A DNA stretch of 64,000 nt from Fuerstiella sp. (GCA_029941865.1 JAPYTO010000006.1:1-64000); one strand, 5' to 3'. Shown: positions 9,339-19,388, counted from the stretch's first letter. The notes: generated by a model from the sequence alone, not told the origin. Translations and numbers: made by a program.

Positions 9339-11099
9339 CTATTCGAAGTTTTCTTTTGAGAACGCGGAAAGCTGCCTGCCAACGAATCGCAACAGTCCGG
9401 TGTTAACAAAAATTTCTCCGGACACCATGCCGTCATCAACTGTTACGTCGAACTTCACATCGTCCTGCTCACCCGTGCCGAGCGCTTCCACAGCCCGAGC
9501 CAGATCACGCCGATGATCACGTCGAATCCGCTTGTCGTCCACAGATGTAGGTTCTGGTGCCGCATCCACAACTTTTTGAGCATGTTTCACCCACGGCAGC
9601 AGCCTGGCTTCCACTCTGAGAACCACATCAGAATCGGCCGGATCCTGCAGGTCGCCGATCGTTTTCTTCAGGACGTCCAGAGCATCCGGTCCTGTGGCAA
9701 ACCAGACTGTGTCGTTGGAAGTCGCAATCAGCACGGCCGTTTCTTCACCGAAAACCCGGTCCAGCAACTTCAGGAATCCTTTACCCAGCTGGATGCGATG
9801 TATGGTGACGTCCCCCACTTTTTCGATGGCGGATTCCACTTTGTTGCCCTTGCCCGTCCTGGCAATCAGGGCCAGCGTTTCATCAAGTCGAGTGGCATTC
9901 GTGGCAGAAATCGCCCCCACTGCAACGAACTCTTCATCGGCATTCAGCCAGGATTCGACAAACGCGTTGACGTTGCCTGATGCGATACTGTCTTTCAACA
10001 CCGTCATGACACCATTGTGCAGCTCGCGAACGGCCGCCTTTTGATCGTCAGACAGATTTTCCGAGGCAGCAACACGTGCATCCACGTCCTCGTTCAGCAA
10101 CTCGATGAAGTCAAACGAGATTTTCTGGCGAAATTCGTCAATGGGATGATTCACGCGAAAGGACAGGATGGAGTTTTCCGCTTGCGCCAGTGACGCAAAG
10201 GCATCCTCGTGCTGATTGAACAGTTGGATGCTCTGTGCCAGCCCGGTCCCCGGAATTCCGTCACCGGTAAACAGAATGCGAGCAGACTTTGTTTCGGAAT
10301 TCAGAAACGCACGTGCTCGCAGATCGTTGCCCTCGACCATCAAACGTTCAAGTTCTTTGAGGTGATTGGAGACCAGGCCCTTCCGCAGGTTGAATTCGGT
10401 GACCGATTCCGTGGGCCGTTTCTGGAGAACATCCATCCGGTTGGCGCGAACTTCACCAAAGGATGCCGCCCGTTTTTTCTGGTCTTCCACGGTATGTGCG
10501 CTGTTGATCAGTTGTACGCCAACGCCACAATCGTTTTGCAGCAGAGGAGCAATGGCCGGTAGAGGGGCCGGCATTTTCTGAAGAATCTGCTTTAACAAAG
10601 CGTGGTCGGCCGGAGTTGTGAGAATCATGATGGCGGTCTTGATGTCCGGCAGCAGACGCAGCCAACCCTGATCCGGTGGCAAAAACTCACGCCAGTCAGC
10701 ACCCGCATTCTGGAGTACGAAATTGGAATTCAGGTTATCCAGTAGATCAGAGAATGCAGGAAGACCTGCTCCCGGTGCAGCAAAAGCGGGATCGTTCTTG
10801 TACGCCGCTGAGACCACGTAGGGCATGGGCATGATGCCCGTCAGTAGATCAACACGAATAGGCTTTTTCGGATCCAGGCCGAAGGCCATCAAGTCGACGA
10901 AGTCCACCAGGTTCTGCAGCTGCGCCTGATCTTTCTCTGATGTCAGGCTCAACAGCGTTTTCAGGTCCGACTTGAGTCGATCGACGCCCTGATGTCCGAT
11001 GGAGATTTGAGGGTGATGCGGTTCCTGTGCGGAGCATTTCACCGCACCTGGCAGAAACAACACACCAATGCCCAAAATGGCGAGTAGTTGTCTTTTCAT
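9339..11099 (-). CDS. Secreted protein of unknown function
   Basis: About 586 residues beginning MKRQLLAILGIGVLFLPGAV, a signal peptide that probably ends near the Cys/Ala-Gln at residues 23-25. The rest is soluble-looking mixed alpha/beta sequence with no motif I recognise. Many planctomycete genomes carry secreted proteins of this general kind. The longer frame would begin at TTG 11129; the ATG at 11099 is preferred because it places the signal peptide at the N-terminus. The gene is 61 bp upstream of scpB on the same strand. A poly-A run (11131-11139 on the plus strand) precedes it and may be part of its promoter. Confidence 0.7.
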   Translation of the reverse strand: MKRQLLAILGIGVLFLPGAVKCSAQEPHHPQISIGHQGVDRLKSDLKTLLSLTSEKDQAQLQNLVDFVDLMAFGLDPKKPIRVDLLTGIMPMPYVVSAAYKNDPAFAAPGAGLPAFSDLLDNLNSNFVLQNAGADWREFLPPDQGWLRLLPDIKTAIMILTTPADHALLKQILQKMPAPLPAIAPLLQNDCGVGVQLINSAHTVEDQKKRAASFGEVRANRMDVLQKRPTESVTEFNLRKGLVSNHLKELERLMVEGNDLRARAFLNSETKSARILFTGDGIPGTGLAQSIQLFNQHEDAFASLAQAENSILSFRVNHPIDEFRQKISFDFIELLNEDVDARVAASENLSDDQKAAVRELHNGVMTVLKDSIASGNVNAFVESWLNADEEFVAVGAISATNATRLDETLALIARTGKGNKVESAIEKVGDVTIHRIQLGKGFLKLLDRVFGEETAVLIATSNDTVWFATGPDALDVLKKTIGDLQDPADSDVVLRVEARLLPWVKHAQKVVDAAPEPTSVDDKRIRRDHRRDLARAVEALGTGEQDDVKFDVTVDDGMVSGEIFVNTGLLRFVGRQLSAFSKENFE

Positions 11100-11129
11100 T
11101 GTCGTTTGAATTGATAGCGGTTGCGGCAA

Positions 11130-11721
11130 AAAAAAATTTGCAGCCGGAAACTCACAGAAAGGCGATGAAACAACTTCGCTGACAGTCTGTTGCCAGCTTC
11201 CCGACGATTAGGAAACTGGCTAACTACTGAATTCTAAGACAATCAGCCAAACGGCGTAAAGGCTGTCTTAGCCGCATCTTGCCACGCCAATTGTCCTGGA
11301 AGGTGACCATTTTCGCTCCCAAATGTGTGTAATGCGGTGCAATCGATTGGGTCAGCAGGGTGTCCGTGTGCTGCAGCGTTCATGCGTTTATGACAAGATG
11401 TTCAGGAAACCTGGGCGGGAATGTGATACCGGCGGTGATGCTGCCGAACAGCATAAGGTGTTCGTTGATCGTCGCAGATCCCAGCGAAGCTGCGTTCGGG
11501 AGGGAGTGCCCAACTCTCATGGGTAGGTCCGCCGCCCCCACAGATTCCGCAAAAAACAGCTTTTTGAATGTCTGTTAGAAAGCCGGCAATCCGCTGAGAA
11601 TTGGATCAGGTCAGCAGATAGACCGCACATGGCGGATCCGGCCAGGTAAGATCCAGTCAATTCTTCCTGCCACGACTCTGGCCTGTGACGAGCACTTCAG
11701 GCCGGATGGGCGTCGCTTTGA
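11130..11721. other. Long intergenic region with several hairpins, candidate structured RNA
   Basis: No convincing reading frame. Between about 11315 and 11535 there are several short hairpins, including ATGCTG-CCGAA-CAGCAT and CCCA-ACTCTCA-TGGG. The conserved signatures of RNase P, SRP RNA, tmRNA and cobalamin riboswitches were looked for and not found. Confidence 0.3.
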
Positions 11722-12879
11722 CTACCGCGACCAGCTGGTGGGAAATGTTCCTGGTTGCCTTACATTGCTGACGACTGGAGCGATTTTTAAACGCGGCCAG
11801 AATTGTGGTTCGATGTAGGTCTGCGGTCGAACGTACTGCGGTGCCGAACTCAGCGGTATGGGATCAATCGTTTTGTCTGCCTGCGGCACTGGTAGCGTCT
11901 CCTGTGCACCCTGAGGCGCATCATCGTTGAATTCCGGAGCCGCCGGAACGATCGGTGCCGTCACATCGGCCGGAGCATCCGCGGTTCGTTCGGCCTGCGT
12001 TGACTGCTCATGTCTCACGAACGGATCTTCCAGACAAGGTGCCAACGGTGATCCTCCGTGAGACGGACGGCAGGGAGCATTTCTGCACTGAGGAAGCAGT
12101 GGTGAACATGTATTGCCGCAACGGTCTCCGCACTCCATCGTGCACTCGTCGACACAGGAAGGCTGCGGTGCACAACTGGCCTTGGGCTTCCAGAACAGGC
12201 GTTCACGAATGTAAGTCATCATCCCCATGTGTTTTCCGGTGTCGCAACAGCCGTTTGATTCGGAACACCCCTGGGAAGTGACAGGACAACACTGTTCCGG
12301 CACTGCACACGTCGCGTTTTCGGCGCACTGTGGCTCTGTGACACAGCATTGCTGATTTGGAGCACAGTATAGCGGCAGCGGAGCACAGCGGGTCGGTAGC
12401 AAAGTGCAGCATGTTGTTGGTGTCGGCTCGCAATAGCATTCTGACACGCATGACGTTTGTTTTGTGGGCCAGTGCCAGCAATCAAACAGGCTTTTTTTGC
12501 GAGGTTCTGCACACCCGACCTGTGGCGAACAGCAGGGTTGTTCCGGTACGACGCACGTGGACCGAGAATCGCAATTGACCGACGGCGTGCATGGTTCTTC
12601 AACACACTGACGCTTGTATCCCTGCGATAGAATGCTCATCAGACCGACGCTCTTGACGGGTATGTTTTCGTTCGTTGTCGGAAGCGGCAGAACCAGTTTC
12701 GGTTCGGTCACGGGTGCGGGCGCCGGCACAGGCGTTGGATCAGCGTCGTAATAATCGGGGGCGGGAGCAGCGGCATGGCTGCTGTGGGCAACTGGCGCGG
12801 ATGCATAGCGACCGGTCGAGCAACCGGTCATCGATAAGGCAGCGATACCCAACAACAGGGTGTATCGATCAAGTCGCAT
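11722..12879 (-). CDS. Cysteine-rich predicted lipoprotein
   Basis: A 385-residue protein with signal peptide and lipobox LSMTGC, so it is probably lipidated and exported. The middle part (about residues 80-280) is packed with roughly 33 cysteines, often as CC pairs and in repeated P-x-C-C / C-x-E blocks, and the C-terminus is Pro/Ala/Asp rich. Such proteins could form disulfide-stabilised envelope structure or bind metals; neither is shown. ATG 12879 is preferred over 12903 because AGGAAG lies just upstream and the hydrophobic core then begins within 10 residues. It has no close operon partner. Confidence 0.7.
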   Translation of the reverse strand: MRLDRYTLLLGIAALSMTGCSTGRYASAPVAHSSHAAAPAPDYYDADPTPVPAPAPVTEPKLVLPLPTTNENIPVKSVGLMSILSQGYKRQCVEEPCTPSVNCDSRSTCVVPEQPCCSPQVGCAEPRKKSLFDCWHWPTKQTSCVSECYCEPTPTTCCTLLPTRCAPLPLYCAPNQQCCVTEPQCAENATCAVPEQCCPVTSQGCSESNGCCDTGKHMGMMTYIRERLFWKPKASCAPQPSCVDECTMECGDRCGNTCSPLLPQCRNAPCRPSHGGSPLAPCLEDPFVRHEQSTQAERTADAPADVTAPIVPAAPEFNDDAPQGAQETLPVPQADKTIDPIPLSSAPQYVRPQTYIEPQFWPRLKIAPVVSNVRQPGTFPTSWSR

Positions 12880-12932
12880 CACGACTTCCTTTCTGCGACG
12901 CATCGTCTGAGCCTGGGCAGTCGTGAGCTCGA

Positions 12933-13154
12933 ATGACGATGCAGGGAATAGTTCCTTCTGCCTTCATTGGGATCGTCAGAAAGATCGCGGAAACTTTGTC
13001 GACTTCGGCGGGATCCGCCGCAGATTGGTCAGCGGCTGCACAATTTTCTGCAGCTGAGGAAGATCCCTTTCAGCCCAAGTCTGCTGACCCGGCGACTCAG
13101 CGAAGATGGGCGATTATTGCGGGCTGCGCCTTCATCGGCTTCAAAACCACATGA
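12933..13154 (+). CDS. Possible small hypothetical protein
   Basis: A 73-codon frame with Ala/Ser-rich sequence and a hydrophobic end (WAIIAGCAFIGF). The codons look plausible, but there is no clear ribosome site and no recognised family. It lies in the 482-bp gap between the divergent-looking lipoprotein gene and hflX. The rest of that gap (13155-13361) shows nothing identifiable. Confidence 0.22.
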   Translation: MTMQGIVPSAFIGIVRKIAETLSTSAGSAADWSAAAQFSAAEEDPFQPKSADPATQRRWAIIAGCAFIGFKTT

Positions 13155-13361
13155 AAAGCACGGCGAGTGCCTCTTCGAGGCCAGGAGCCGGGATTTGTCG
13201 TGCGGGCATGAAGGCCGAAAGCGGATCTCCAACCTCACAACCCAGCGTCGCAGAGGCGGAATGAGTATTTCCCTGCCCATTGTCCGATTCGAACTTCGGC
13301 TGGCGCGCATCCGTCATCGGGAAATTCGGCGCCGTGAACGCATGGGGCGTCGTATCAACGG

Positions 13362-14690
13362 TTAAGCGACTTCCGGGTGGTTTTCTGAAACTTCTTCCAG
13401 GTGCCGGACGGTCACATCGGGGTCGTCGATTCCGTCAGCGAAGTGCCGAGCCATCCGACATGTGAGGATTACCCGAGTGGACGTGTCGTCCGTATAGGTG
13501 CGGTCGAGTTCCGCAGAATGTTGCGTCAGCCACGCCAACAGCTTGCCATTGCCAGTGCTGGTTTCAATCTCAACCGTGACGAACCCACCCGCCACGCGTT
13601 CTGAAACGATCTGATACAACTGATCCAGTCCCAGCCCCGTGGCGGCGCTGATGGTGATGGTGTCATCATAGTGCCGTCGAAGCACGTCGATCACGGAACG
13701 ATCTTCTACCAGATCAACTTTATTCAGTACCAGCACCACATTACTACAGTCGACGCCGATTTCATCCAGCACCTGATAGCACGTATGAATCTGTCGTTCT
13801 GCATCCGCGCTGCTGGCATCGACCACGTGCAGCAGCAGATCGGCATGCCGTGCCTCTTCCAGCGTCGAACGAAACGACGCCACCAGATGGTGAGGAAGAT
13901 TCCGCACGAAGCCGACTGTGTCGCTAAGCAGCACCTCGCCGTAGTTGGGAACCATCCAGCGTCGGGTCCGCGTGTCCAGCGTTGCGAACAGTTTGTCCTC
14001 CACCAGCACGTCTGCTCCGGTCAGAGCTCGCATCAGCGTACTCTTGCCTGCGTTTGTATAACCGACCAACGAAACGGTGGGCTGTTCTCGCCGGTGCGAA
14101 ACCGTGCGTTCACGCCGCTGCTCAACGTGCTTGAGCTTTCGCTTGAGTTCCGCGATGCGTTTGTCGATCAGGCGGCGGTCGGTTTCCAGCTGTTTTTCCC
14201 CTGGGCCACGACCCGCCCCGATACCACCGGTGATGCGTTCCAGGTGAGTCCACATGCGTTTCAGTCGAGTGCGAAAGTACATCAGCTGCGCCAGTTCCAC
14301 CTGCAGCATGGCTTCGTGCGTCTGGGCGTGTGTGGCAAAAATGTCCAAAATGACTTCGCTGCGGTCGACGATCGGTTTTTCCACTGCCTGTTCCAGGGCT
14401 CGTCCCTGAGACGGCGTCAGGTTGTTGTCGAAGACGACCATTTCCGCGTCGGTCGTTTCCATCAGCAGTTTCAATTCGTCCAGCTTGCCGGTGCCCAGAC
14501 AATGAGCGGGGTGCGGTGTGTCTCGAAACTGAACGATTTCGCCCACCACCGTCACGCCGGCCGTTTTGACCAGGCCCTTCAATTCGTCCAGCGCCGTGTC
14601 CCGATCGTTGCATTCGTCCGGGTTAAACACACCAGCCAGCACCGCGCGCTGGTCGGCTACCTTGAGTTCTTCGCGGATTGGGTTTTCCAA
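13362..14690 (-). CDS. hflX: Ribosome-associated GTPase HflX
   Basis: HflX is a GTPase that binds the 50S subunit and splits stalled or hibernating ribosomes. The 442-residue product has the N-terminal HflX domain (GTGKLDELK; FDNNLTPSQGRALE; GGIGAGRGPGEKQLETDRR) and a G domain with G1 GYTNAGKST, G3 DTVGF and G4 NKVD. There is no ATG anywhere near the N-terminus. The longest frame starts at TTG 14795, but TTG 14690 is preferred: AAAGGTGAT lies about five bases upstream and the protein then starts at the conserved ENPIREEL region. The C-terminal extension after the G domain is typical. The gene is monocistronic by position. Confidence 0.92.
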   Translation of the reverse strand: MENPIREELKVADQRAVLAGVFNPDECNDRDTALDELKGLVKTAGVTVVGEIVQFRDTPHPAHCLGTGKLDELKLLMETTDAEMVVFDNNLTPSQGRALEQAVEKPIVDRSEVILDIFATHAQTHEAMLQVELAQLMYFRTRLKRMWTHLERITGGIGAGRGPGEKQLETDRRLIDKRIAELKRKLKHVEQRRERTVSHRREQPTVSLVGYTNAGKSTLMRALTGADVLVEDKLFATLDTRTRRWMVPNYGEVLLSDTVGFVRNLPHHLVASFRSTLEEARHADLLLHVVDASSADAERQIHTCYQVLDEIGVDCSNVVLVLNKVDLVEDRSVIDVLRRHYDDTITISAATGLGLDQLYQIVSERVAGGFVTVEIETSTGNGKLLAWLTQHSAELDRTYTDDTSTRVILTCRMARHFADGIDDPDVTVRHLEEVSENHPEVA

Positions 14691-15058
14691 CGAGTCATCA
14701 CCTTTTAATTGCGGGGTGGCCCGCAGGCCGATTCGAGCTGATGCTCGGAAACTGTCCGTCCGCTCACATTGTTCGCTGCTATCTCGCCAGCGCAACGAAT
14801 CTGCTGTCGAATAGCGTTCTTCGCGGCCACAAGTCAGCGTGAATCGCTGTGAAACGGACGAATCTTTGAAAACGCCACGGCAAGCCGCAGCATCACCGGC
14901 ATGGTATCGTCACACTGACACACAGAGAACCGAGATGTTCGGGAAGAGCAAAGGGTCCGGAGTTTTTTCCGATGAACAGTGTTTTCGCTGGCCCCATCTC
15001 CTCCCGCCAAATGTCGCTCGACCGTCCGTCCACTTCCTGATCGTGCAGAGTCGTTTTG
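14691..15058. other. Divergent intergenic region between hflX and queC
   Basis: It should hold both promoters. A plus-strand and a minus-strand open frame cross it, but neither resembles a known protein. No preQ1 riboswitch-like structure was recognised upstream of queC. Confidence 0.35.
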
Positions 15059-15760
15059 ATGTCGCCAACCGCAAACGGCAAAAAGGCCGTCGTGCTTGTC
15101 AGTGGTGGGCTGGATTCTGCCACAGTGCTGGCGATCGCTCGCCACGAAGGCTGGGAAGTGCACGCGATTTCCTTCGACTACGGCCAGCGCCACCGATTTG
15201 AACTGGAATCTGCCCGGAAGGTCTGCGCAGCCAACGACGTGACCAGCCGGGTCATGTTTCCGATTGACACCGCGATCTTTCAGGGCTCCGCACTGACGAA
15301 CGATATCGCTGTGCCGCACAACCGATCCGACGACCAGATGAGTACGGGGATTCCCGTCACCTACGTGCCGGCTCGCAACACGATTTTTCTGTCCCTCGCA
15401 CTCGGACTTGCGGAATCCATTGGTTCGCATGACCTGTTCATCGGCGTCAACGCCGTCGACTACAGCGGCTACCCGGATTGTCGACCGGAGTTCGTCGCGG
15501 CCTTTGAAACGATGGCAAATCTGGCAACAAAAACGGGCGTCGATGGGCAACGAATCACCGTTCATACGCCGCTGGTGTCAATGACCAAGGCACAGATCAT
15601 CCAGCGTGGACTGGGACTGGGCGTGGACTACGGCCTGACTCACAGCTGCTACGATCCGTCGCCGGATGGCATCAGTTGTGGCGAGTGTGATTCGTGTCAA
15701 CTGCGGCTGCGGGGATTTGCCGAAGCCGATGCGATCGATCCGATTCTCTATGCCGACTGA
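15059..15760 (+). CDS. queC: 7-cyano-7-deazaguanine (preQ0) synthase
   Basis: QueC converts 7-carboxy-7-deazaguanine to preQ0 with ATP and ammonia in the queuosine pathway. The 233-residue product has the PP-loop SGGLDSAT near residue 16, the FDYGQRH motif, [21 protein letters not shown], and a C-terminal zinc-binding set of four cysteines in HSCYDP...CGECDSC. The length matches the family. The frame opens with TTG-ATG, and the ATG at 15059 is taken as the start. QueD, QueE and QueF are not nearby. Confidence 0.95.
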   Translation: MSPTANGKKAVVLVSGGLDSATVLAIARHEGWEVHAISFDYGQRHRFELESARKVCAANDVTSRVMFPIDTAIFQGSALTNDIAVPHNRSDDQMSTGIPVTYVPARNTIFLSLALGLAESIGSHDLFIGVNAVDYSGYPDCRPEFVAAFETMANLATKTGVDGQRITVHTPLVSMTKAQIIQRGLGLGVDYGLTHSCYDPSPDGISCGECDSCQLRLRGFAEADAIDPILYAD

Positions 15761-15956
15761 ACGTCCTGCAAAACGACCGAATTCTGTCAGACGCGTTACG
15801 CCGACTCGTCCTGCCTGACGCTGACGGAAGTCACAGTCAAACAGAAGATCGCAAAGGAGCACGGCCACCTTTTCTTCGCTTCCTTCGCGCCTTTCTGTTC
15901 ACCACTCCGACTATCGGGCCGTCAGAAAATGCACCGCTCCAACTCCAGGTCCCGTA

Positions 15957-17354
15957 TCATGGCGCGTCGCCTGGCTCTGTCGGTCCGCCAACGCGTTTGA
16001 CCAGTTTGTGTACAGACTCGGCAATGCGATCCTCGATGCCTTCGGCCCAGCGATACGCCGGGCGGCCGTATTCATAGAGTCGATAACCACCTTCGTATCC
16101 GCCTTCTTTCCAGACACGGTGTGAGGGAATGTACGAGATCATGTCGTCCGCATATCCGCAGACCCATGTTCCCGCACCGAACTCTTCTTTGAAACGCAGT
16201 GCGTAGTCGACAACGGTTTCGGCGCCCATGCCGATGATGGTCATCTGGTCGCCCAGTTGCCATGCATGGATGGGGTAGGTGTAGGCGGTCGGAAACGTTT
16301 CTCCGGCATCCAGTTTGCGCAGCATCCGTTCTGCCCACCGTTTAAGAAGTGCGTTCGTGCTCTTCACTTCCTGCTCCAGTTTTTCGCGACTGACGACTTC
16401 CAGATAGGGAAGATCGATGTATTCGAAGGCCGAGCGAATACCGGGCGACACGGTGTTGAATGGCTGCTGCAGGGCATCTTCCACGGCCGTTGCGAGCATG
16501 TGCCCGTATTTTTCGCAGAGTTCAACCGTACGGCGCGGCAACGGATTCTGGTCTCCGCCACAGGTGTTCACAAACATGGCCGTCGTCCCTGGGTGATTCT
16601 GTTCGATTTCCAGTTGAGCGAATCCGGGAAAGTCACCGCACCATTTGGTAAAGCTGAGTGTCGTCGGGTGACAGGCGTATCCGAAAACAACCGCTTCCAG
16701 TTTGCCACCGGGGCGAATCACCTTCAACACGGGAACGGAATGGTCGACGGGACCGACCAATGGTTCACCGCGCGCCAGAATCGCTGGTATGTCCGCCTCG
16801 CGATTGTTACGACGGTTCACGGCGAACGTGGTGTAGCCGCTGCCGTGTTCCAGCGATGCGGGCGCCAGAGCGGCCAGAGCATCGCCGACCAGCGTGACGG
16901 CGCGCGAAACCATCCTGGCCGTGTACTCGTCGACCAGCCTGACCTGATCCGGATCCACCGGATAATAATCGACAAGGTCGTCGCCCAGCCGCGGTCCGCA
17001 GTGGTTGTGTGAAAACGTGAACATGATCTGGTCACGTTTCAGTCCGTACTTCGCTTCCACCTGGGCGAATACCGGGTCGCTCATGATTTTGGGCACGCCC
17101 TGAAAGTCGCTGGTGATCAGGACGATTCGATTGCCCTCATCATCCTGCAGCGCGAGTGCCTTCATCCACAGGTCGTGCAGCTTGCCTTCGGGAGCTCGCC
17201 GTGACCCGTACCCCGCCAGCCAGACAGAAGTTTCCGGCGTGATGACGGCCCGGGCGACACCAGCTTTCCAGCCAGCGGTGGCGCACGGCGAACAGGCAAT
17301 AAGCCACAGGCACAACAGAAGACTGCTGGCGAAAGACGAAAACAGACGCTTCAT
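15957..17354 (-). CDS. Secreted neutral/alkaline ceramidase-family protein with altered catalytic site
   Basis: A 465-residue exported protein (signal peptide of about 27 residues) matching the N-terminal domain of neutral/alkaline non-lysosomal ceramidases. Zinc-binding motifs are visible: SHNHCGP (residues 115-121) and YACHPTT (226-232). In true ceramidases the nucleophile is a Ser in a GDVSPN-like loop; here that loop reads GGDQNP (266-271), with Gln in its place. The immunoglobulin-like C-terminal domain is also absent. It may therefore hydrolyse another amide or ester, as may many environmental members of the family. Its start codon overlaps the stop of the upstream alpha/beta hydrolase gene by four bases, indicating translational coupling. 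Confidence 0.82.
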   Translation of the reverse strand: MKRLFSSFASSLLLCLWLIACSPCATAGWKAGVARAVITPETSVWLAGYGSRRAPEGKLHDLWMKALALQDDEGNRIVLITSDFQGVPKIMSDPVFAQVEAKYGLKRDQIMFTFSHNHCGPRLGDDLVDYYPVDPDQVRLVDEYTARMVSRAVTLVGDALAALAPASLEHGSGYTTFAVNRRNNREADIPAILARGEPLVGPVDHSVPVLKVIRPGGKLEAVVFGYACHPTTLSFTKWCGDFPGFAQLEIEQNHPGTTAMFVNTCGGDQNPLPRRTVELCEKYGHMLATAVEDALQQPFNTVSPGIRSAFEYIDLPYLEVVSREKLEQEVKSTNALLKRWAERMLRKLDAGETFPTAYTYPIHAWQLGDQMTIIGMGAETVVDYALRFKEEFGAGTWVCGYADDMISYIPSHRVWKEGGYEGGYRLYEYGRPAYRWAEGIEDRIAESVHKLVKRVGGPTEPGDAP

Positions 17355-18529
17355 TCATTTCTCCCTTTGTCACTGGCTCGCAGGAAATGATCAAAGAAAC
17401 CATAGATGACTGCGTTCGATTTTTCGTTGGGCGAATGGTCCGGTCGGTTCGTCATGCCAACTCTGCGCCGATAACCCAGCGTTTCATTAATCTGCACCAG
17501 ATGATTCAACGCCCGCCATCTCGACGGCGGATCCACCGCACCACCTGACACCAGAAACGGACGAGGCGCCATCAGTGCATGCAGTTCATGAAGATCCCGC
17601 TTCTGTTCCAGCAGTTGGAGGTACAGACCACGGCCCGGATTCGCTTCTGTAATGATGCCTCGCTGACGCCACGGACGCGGATGCCAGCCCAGATACCACG
17701 GTTCCCAATAATTCACGCTGGGATGCACGTCGAACATGATTCCCGGGTCCGACACGGCCACCGCTGCAAACTTATCGAACAGGCAGCCGGCAAACATTGC
17801 CCACTTGCCGCCGAACGAATGTCCGACAATGCCAATCCGCTCCGCGTCAACTTCCGAACGACTGGCCAGCACATGCCACGCATTGGCAGCCGCATAGCCG
17901 AGCATCGACAACGGCTGAACCGTCGCGCTGTCTATATCCGGATAATACAACGCGTAGGTTTTGGCTTCCGACGCCTCTGTGGTCCCGATGGACAATGTCA
18001 CAAAGCCACGTCTTGCCAGTTGCAGGGCAAAGTCCCGGTGGGGATTGTTGAAGCCGATCGCAGTTTCCGGTTCGTAGAAGACACTCAGAACCGCCGGTCG
18101 TTTGCCCGCGCCGTCCGGGATGAGCAGGTACGCGGTTGTCAATTCGTTGGGCGTCCAGAGGAAACGAATCTTATGTTGAACAAAGTTCTCCCGACGTTCG
18201 GTTTCCAACACGTCAACCTGCGGCTGAGTAATCAGCGGTGGCCACTGTCCGAGTAACGTCGTCCATTGATCCAGCAATTCGATGCGCCGACGTTTCCAGT
18301 CAGCTGGCGATTGGACCGTCGAGTCGTCATCAAACAGCAGCGGAGAACGATGCGGACCAAAGTCGCTGGCGAATGCTGCGGGCGGATCGAAGTGCGTGCG
18401 AATGACATCCCAGCTTTCTGCAGCCGACGGTGCAGCGGCTTTCCCGGTGTCGTCCTGTGCGCCGGCGTATGACAATGTGGCGGTCAGAAGAACGAATGTG
18501 CCGACCAGTCGACTGGCGAACGTACGCAT
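17351..18529 (-). CDS. Secreted alpha/beta hydrolase
   Basis: About 392 residues with an N-terminal signal peptide (ending near AGAQ). The nucleophile elbow GHSFGG lies near residues 236-241 in an alpha/beta hydrolase fold resembling acetyl-xylan-esterase/dienelactone-hydrolase-like proteins; a late Asp and the DHSP histidine could complete the triad. ATG 18529 is preferred over 18544 because it starts the signal peptide (MRTFASRLVGTFVLL). The downstream ceramidase-family gene overlaps it by four bases, so the two exported hydrolases are probably made together and may act on the same substrate; this last point is inference. Confidence 0.78.
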   Translation of the reverse strand: MRTFASRLVGTFVLLTATLSYAGAQDDTGKAAAPSAAESWDVIRTHFDPPAAFASDFGPHRSPLLFDDDSTVQSPADWKRRRIELLDQWTTLLGQWPPLITQPQVDVLETERRENFVQHKIRFLWTPNELTTAYLLIPDGAGKRPAVLSVFYEPETAIGFNNPHRDFALQLARRGFVTLSIGTTEASEAKTYALYYPDIDSATVQPLSMLGYAAANAWHVLASRSEVDAERIGIVGHSFGGKWAMFAGCLFDKFAAVAVSDPGIMFDVHPSVNYWEPWYLGWHPRPWRQRGIITEANPGRGLYLQLLEQKRDLHELHALMAPRPFLVSGGAVDPPSRWRALNHLVQINETLGYRRRVGMTNRPDHSPNEKSNAVIYGFFDHFLRASDKGRNE

Positions 18530-18711
18530 GAAAGTGCCCCGCATGGAAATGTTGCTGCCACGACATTCTGAAGAACACTTAGTCGATTGTGAAGCGCACG
18601 CCGTTATTCGGGCGTAAGGACGCAGAGGAAGCAGAGATCAGAAATCATAGTTTCTGTGCTTGCTCCTGTTTCAGGAATCGGTGAAAACGGCTGCCAGCCG
18701 GGGTCAGGAAA

Positions 18712-18862
18712 GGCGATCAGGGGACGTAAGTCCCCTGATCCAATGCAGGTTCAATGCGGCAGTCGCCAGGGCTCCATGCCCAACGCTGTCATTCATGACA
18801 CAGAAAACATTATGGGCAGTCGCAGGCGCCCAAAATCAGGGCACTAACGTACCCCGCTCGCC
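18712..18862. repeat. Palindromic intergenic element, copy B (about 151 bp)
   Basis: Second copy of the element at 3515-3660. The left end (18712-18740) contains a perfect inner palindrome, GATCAGGGGAC-GTAA-GTCCCCTGATC, and also pairs imperfectly with the right end (18834-18862). Upstream of both copies is the string GGCTGCCAGCC. The rest of the 18530-19010 gap holds no recognisable gene. Confidence 0.7.
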
Positions 18863-19010
18863 GAGACACATGCGCGATTCAGAACAGAAGGCCGCGTGGC
18901 AACGGACGATGGTGGTCTCAGCTGGGACGAATCGTTGCCGGGCCCTGACGTGTCCGGCGCAGTCTTGTGGCGCAATACTCCGCAACACGCGGACTGTCAG
19001 CTGGCGACGT

Positions 19011-19388
19011 CTACTCCACCGGTTCGTCGCTTAATGCTCGGTTGACGGCATCCAGCAGGACTTCCATCGCGAAAGGTTTTCGCAGGTAATCCACGACGCC
19101 CAGCATTTCTGCATACGCTTTGTGACGACTGCCTTCGTTGGCGGTCATCATGATCACCTTGGGTGGGTTGTCCATTTCACCAAGAAATTCCAGCACCGGA
19201 AACCCGCCCATCCGCGGCATCATCATGTCTGTCAGCACAAGATCCGGATTCCGTGACGTAATCAGTTTGCGTCCGTCCTGGCCGTTGGTGGCCGCCAGCA
19301 CCTGGTAACCAGAGGCCTTCAGCACGGTTTGGACAGTGTTCGAAATTTCGCGATCATCTTCGATCACAACGATCAGTTTTTCCGTCAC
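19011..19388 (-). CDS. Single-domain response regulator (CheY-like receiver)
   Basis: A 125-residue protein consisting only of a receiver domain. The acidic pair is in VVIEDD, the phosphorylated Asp is in [13 protein letters not shown], the conserved Thr is in MMTANEG and the Lys is in LRKPF, so it should be phosphorylatable. It has no output domain and must act through protein contacts. No partner histidine kinase is next to it. The start is taken as GTG 19388 with AGGTG upstream; a TTG at 19406 would add six residues. Confidence 0.88.
   Translation of the reverse strand: MTEKLIVVIEDDREISNTVQTVLKASGYQVLAATNGQDGRKLITSRNPDLVLTDMMMPRMGGFPVLEFLGEMDNPPKVIMMTANEGSRHKAYAEMLGVVDYLRKPFAMEVLLDAVNRALSDEPVE

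Noticed and set aside
11315-11535. RNase P, SRP RNA, tmRNA or cobalamin riboswitch
   Set aside because: None of their conserved core strings is present.
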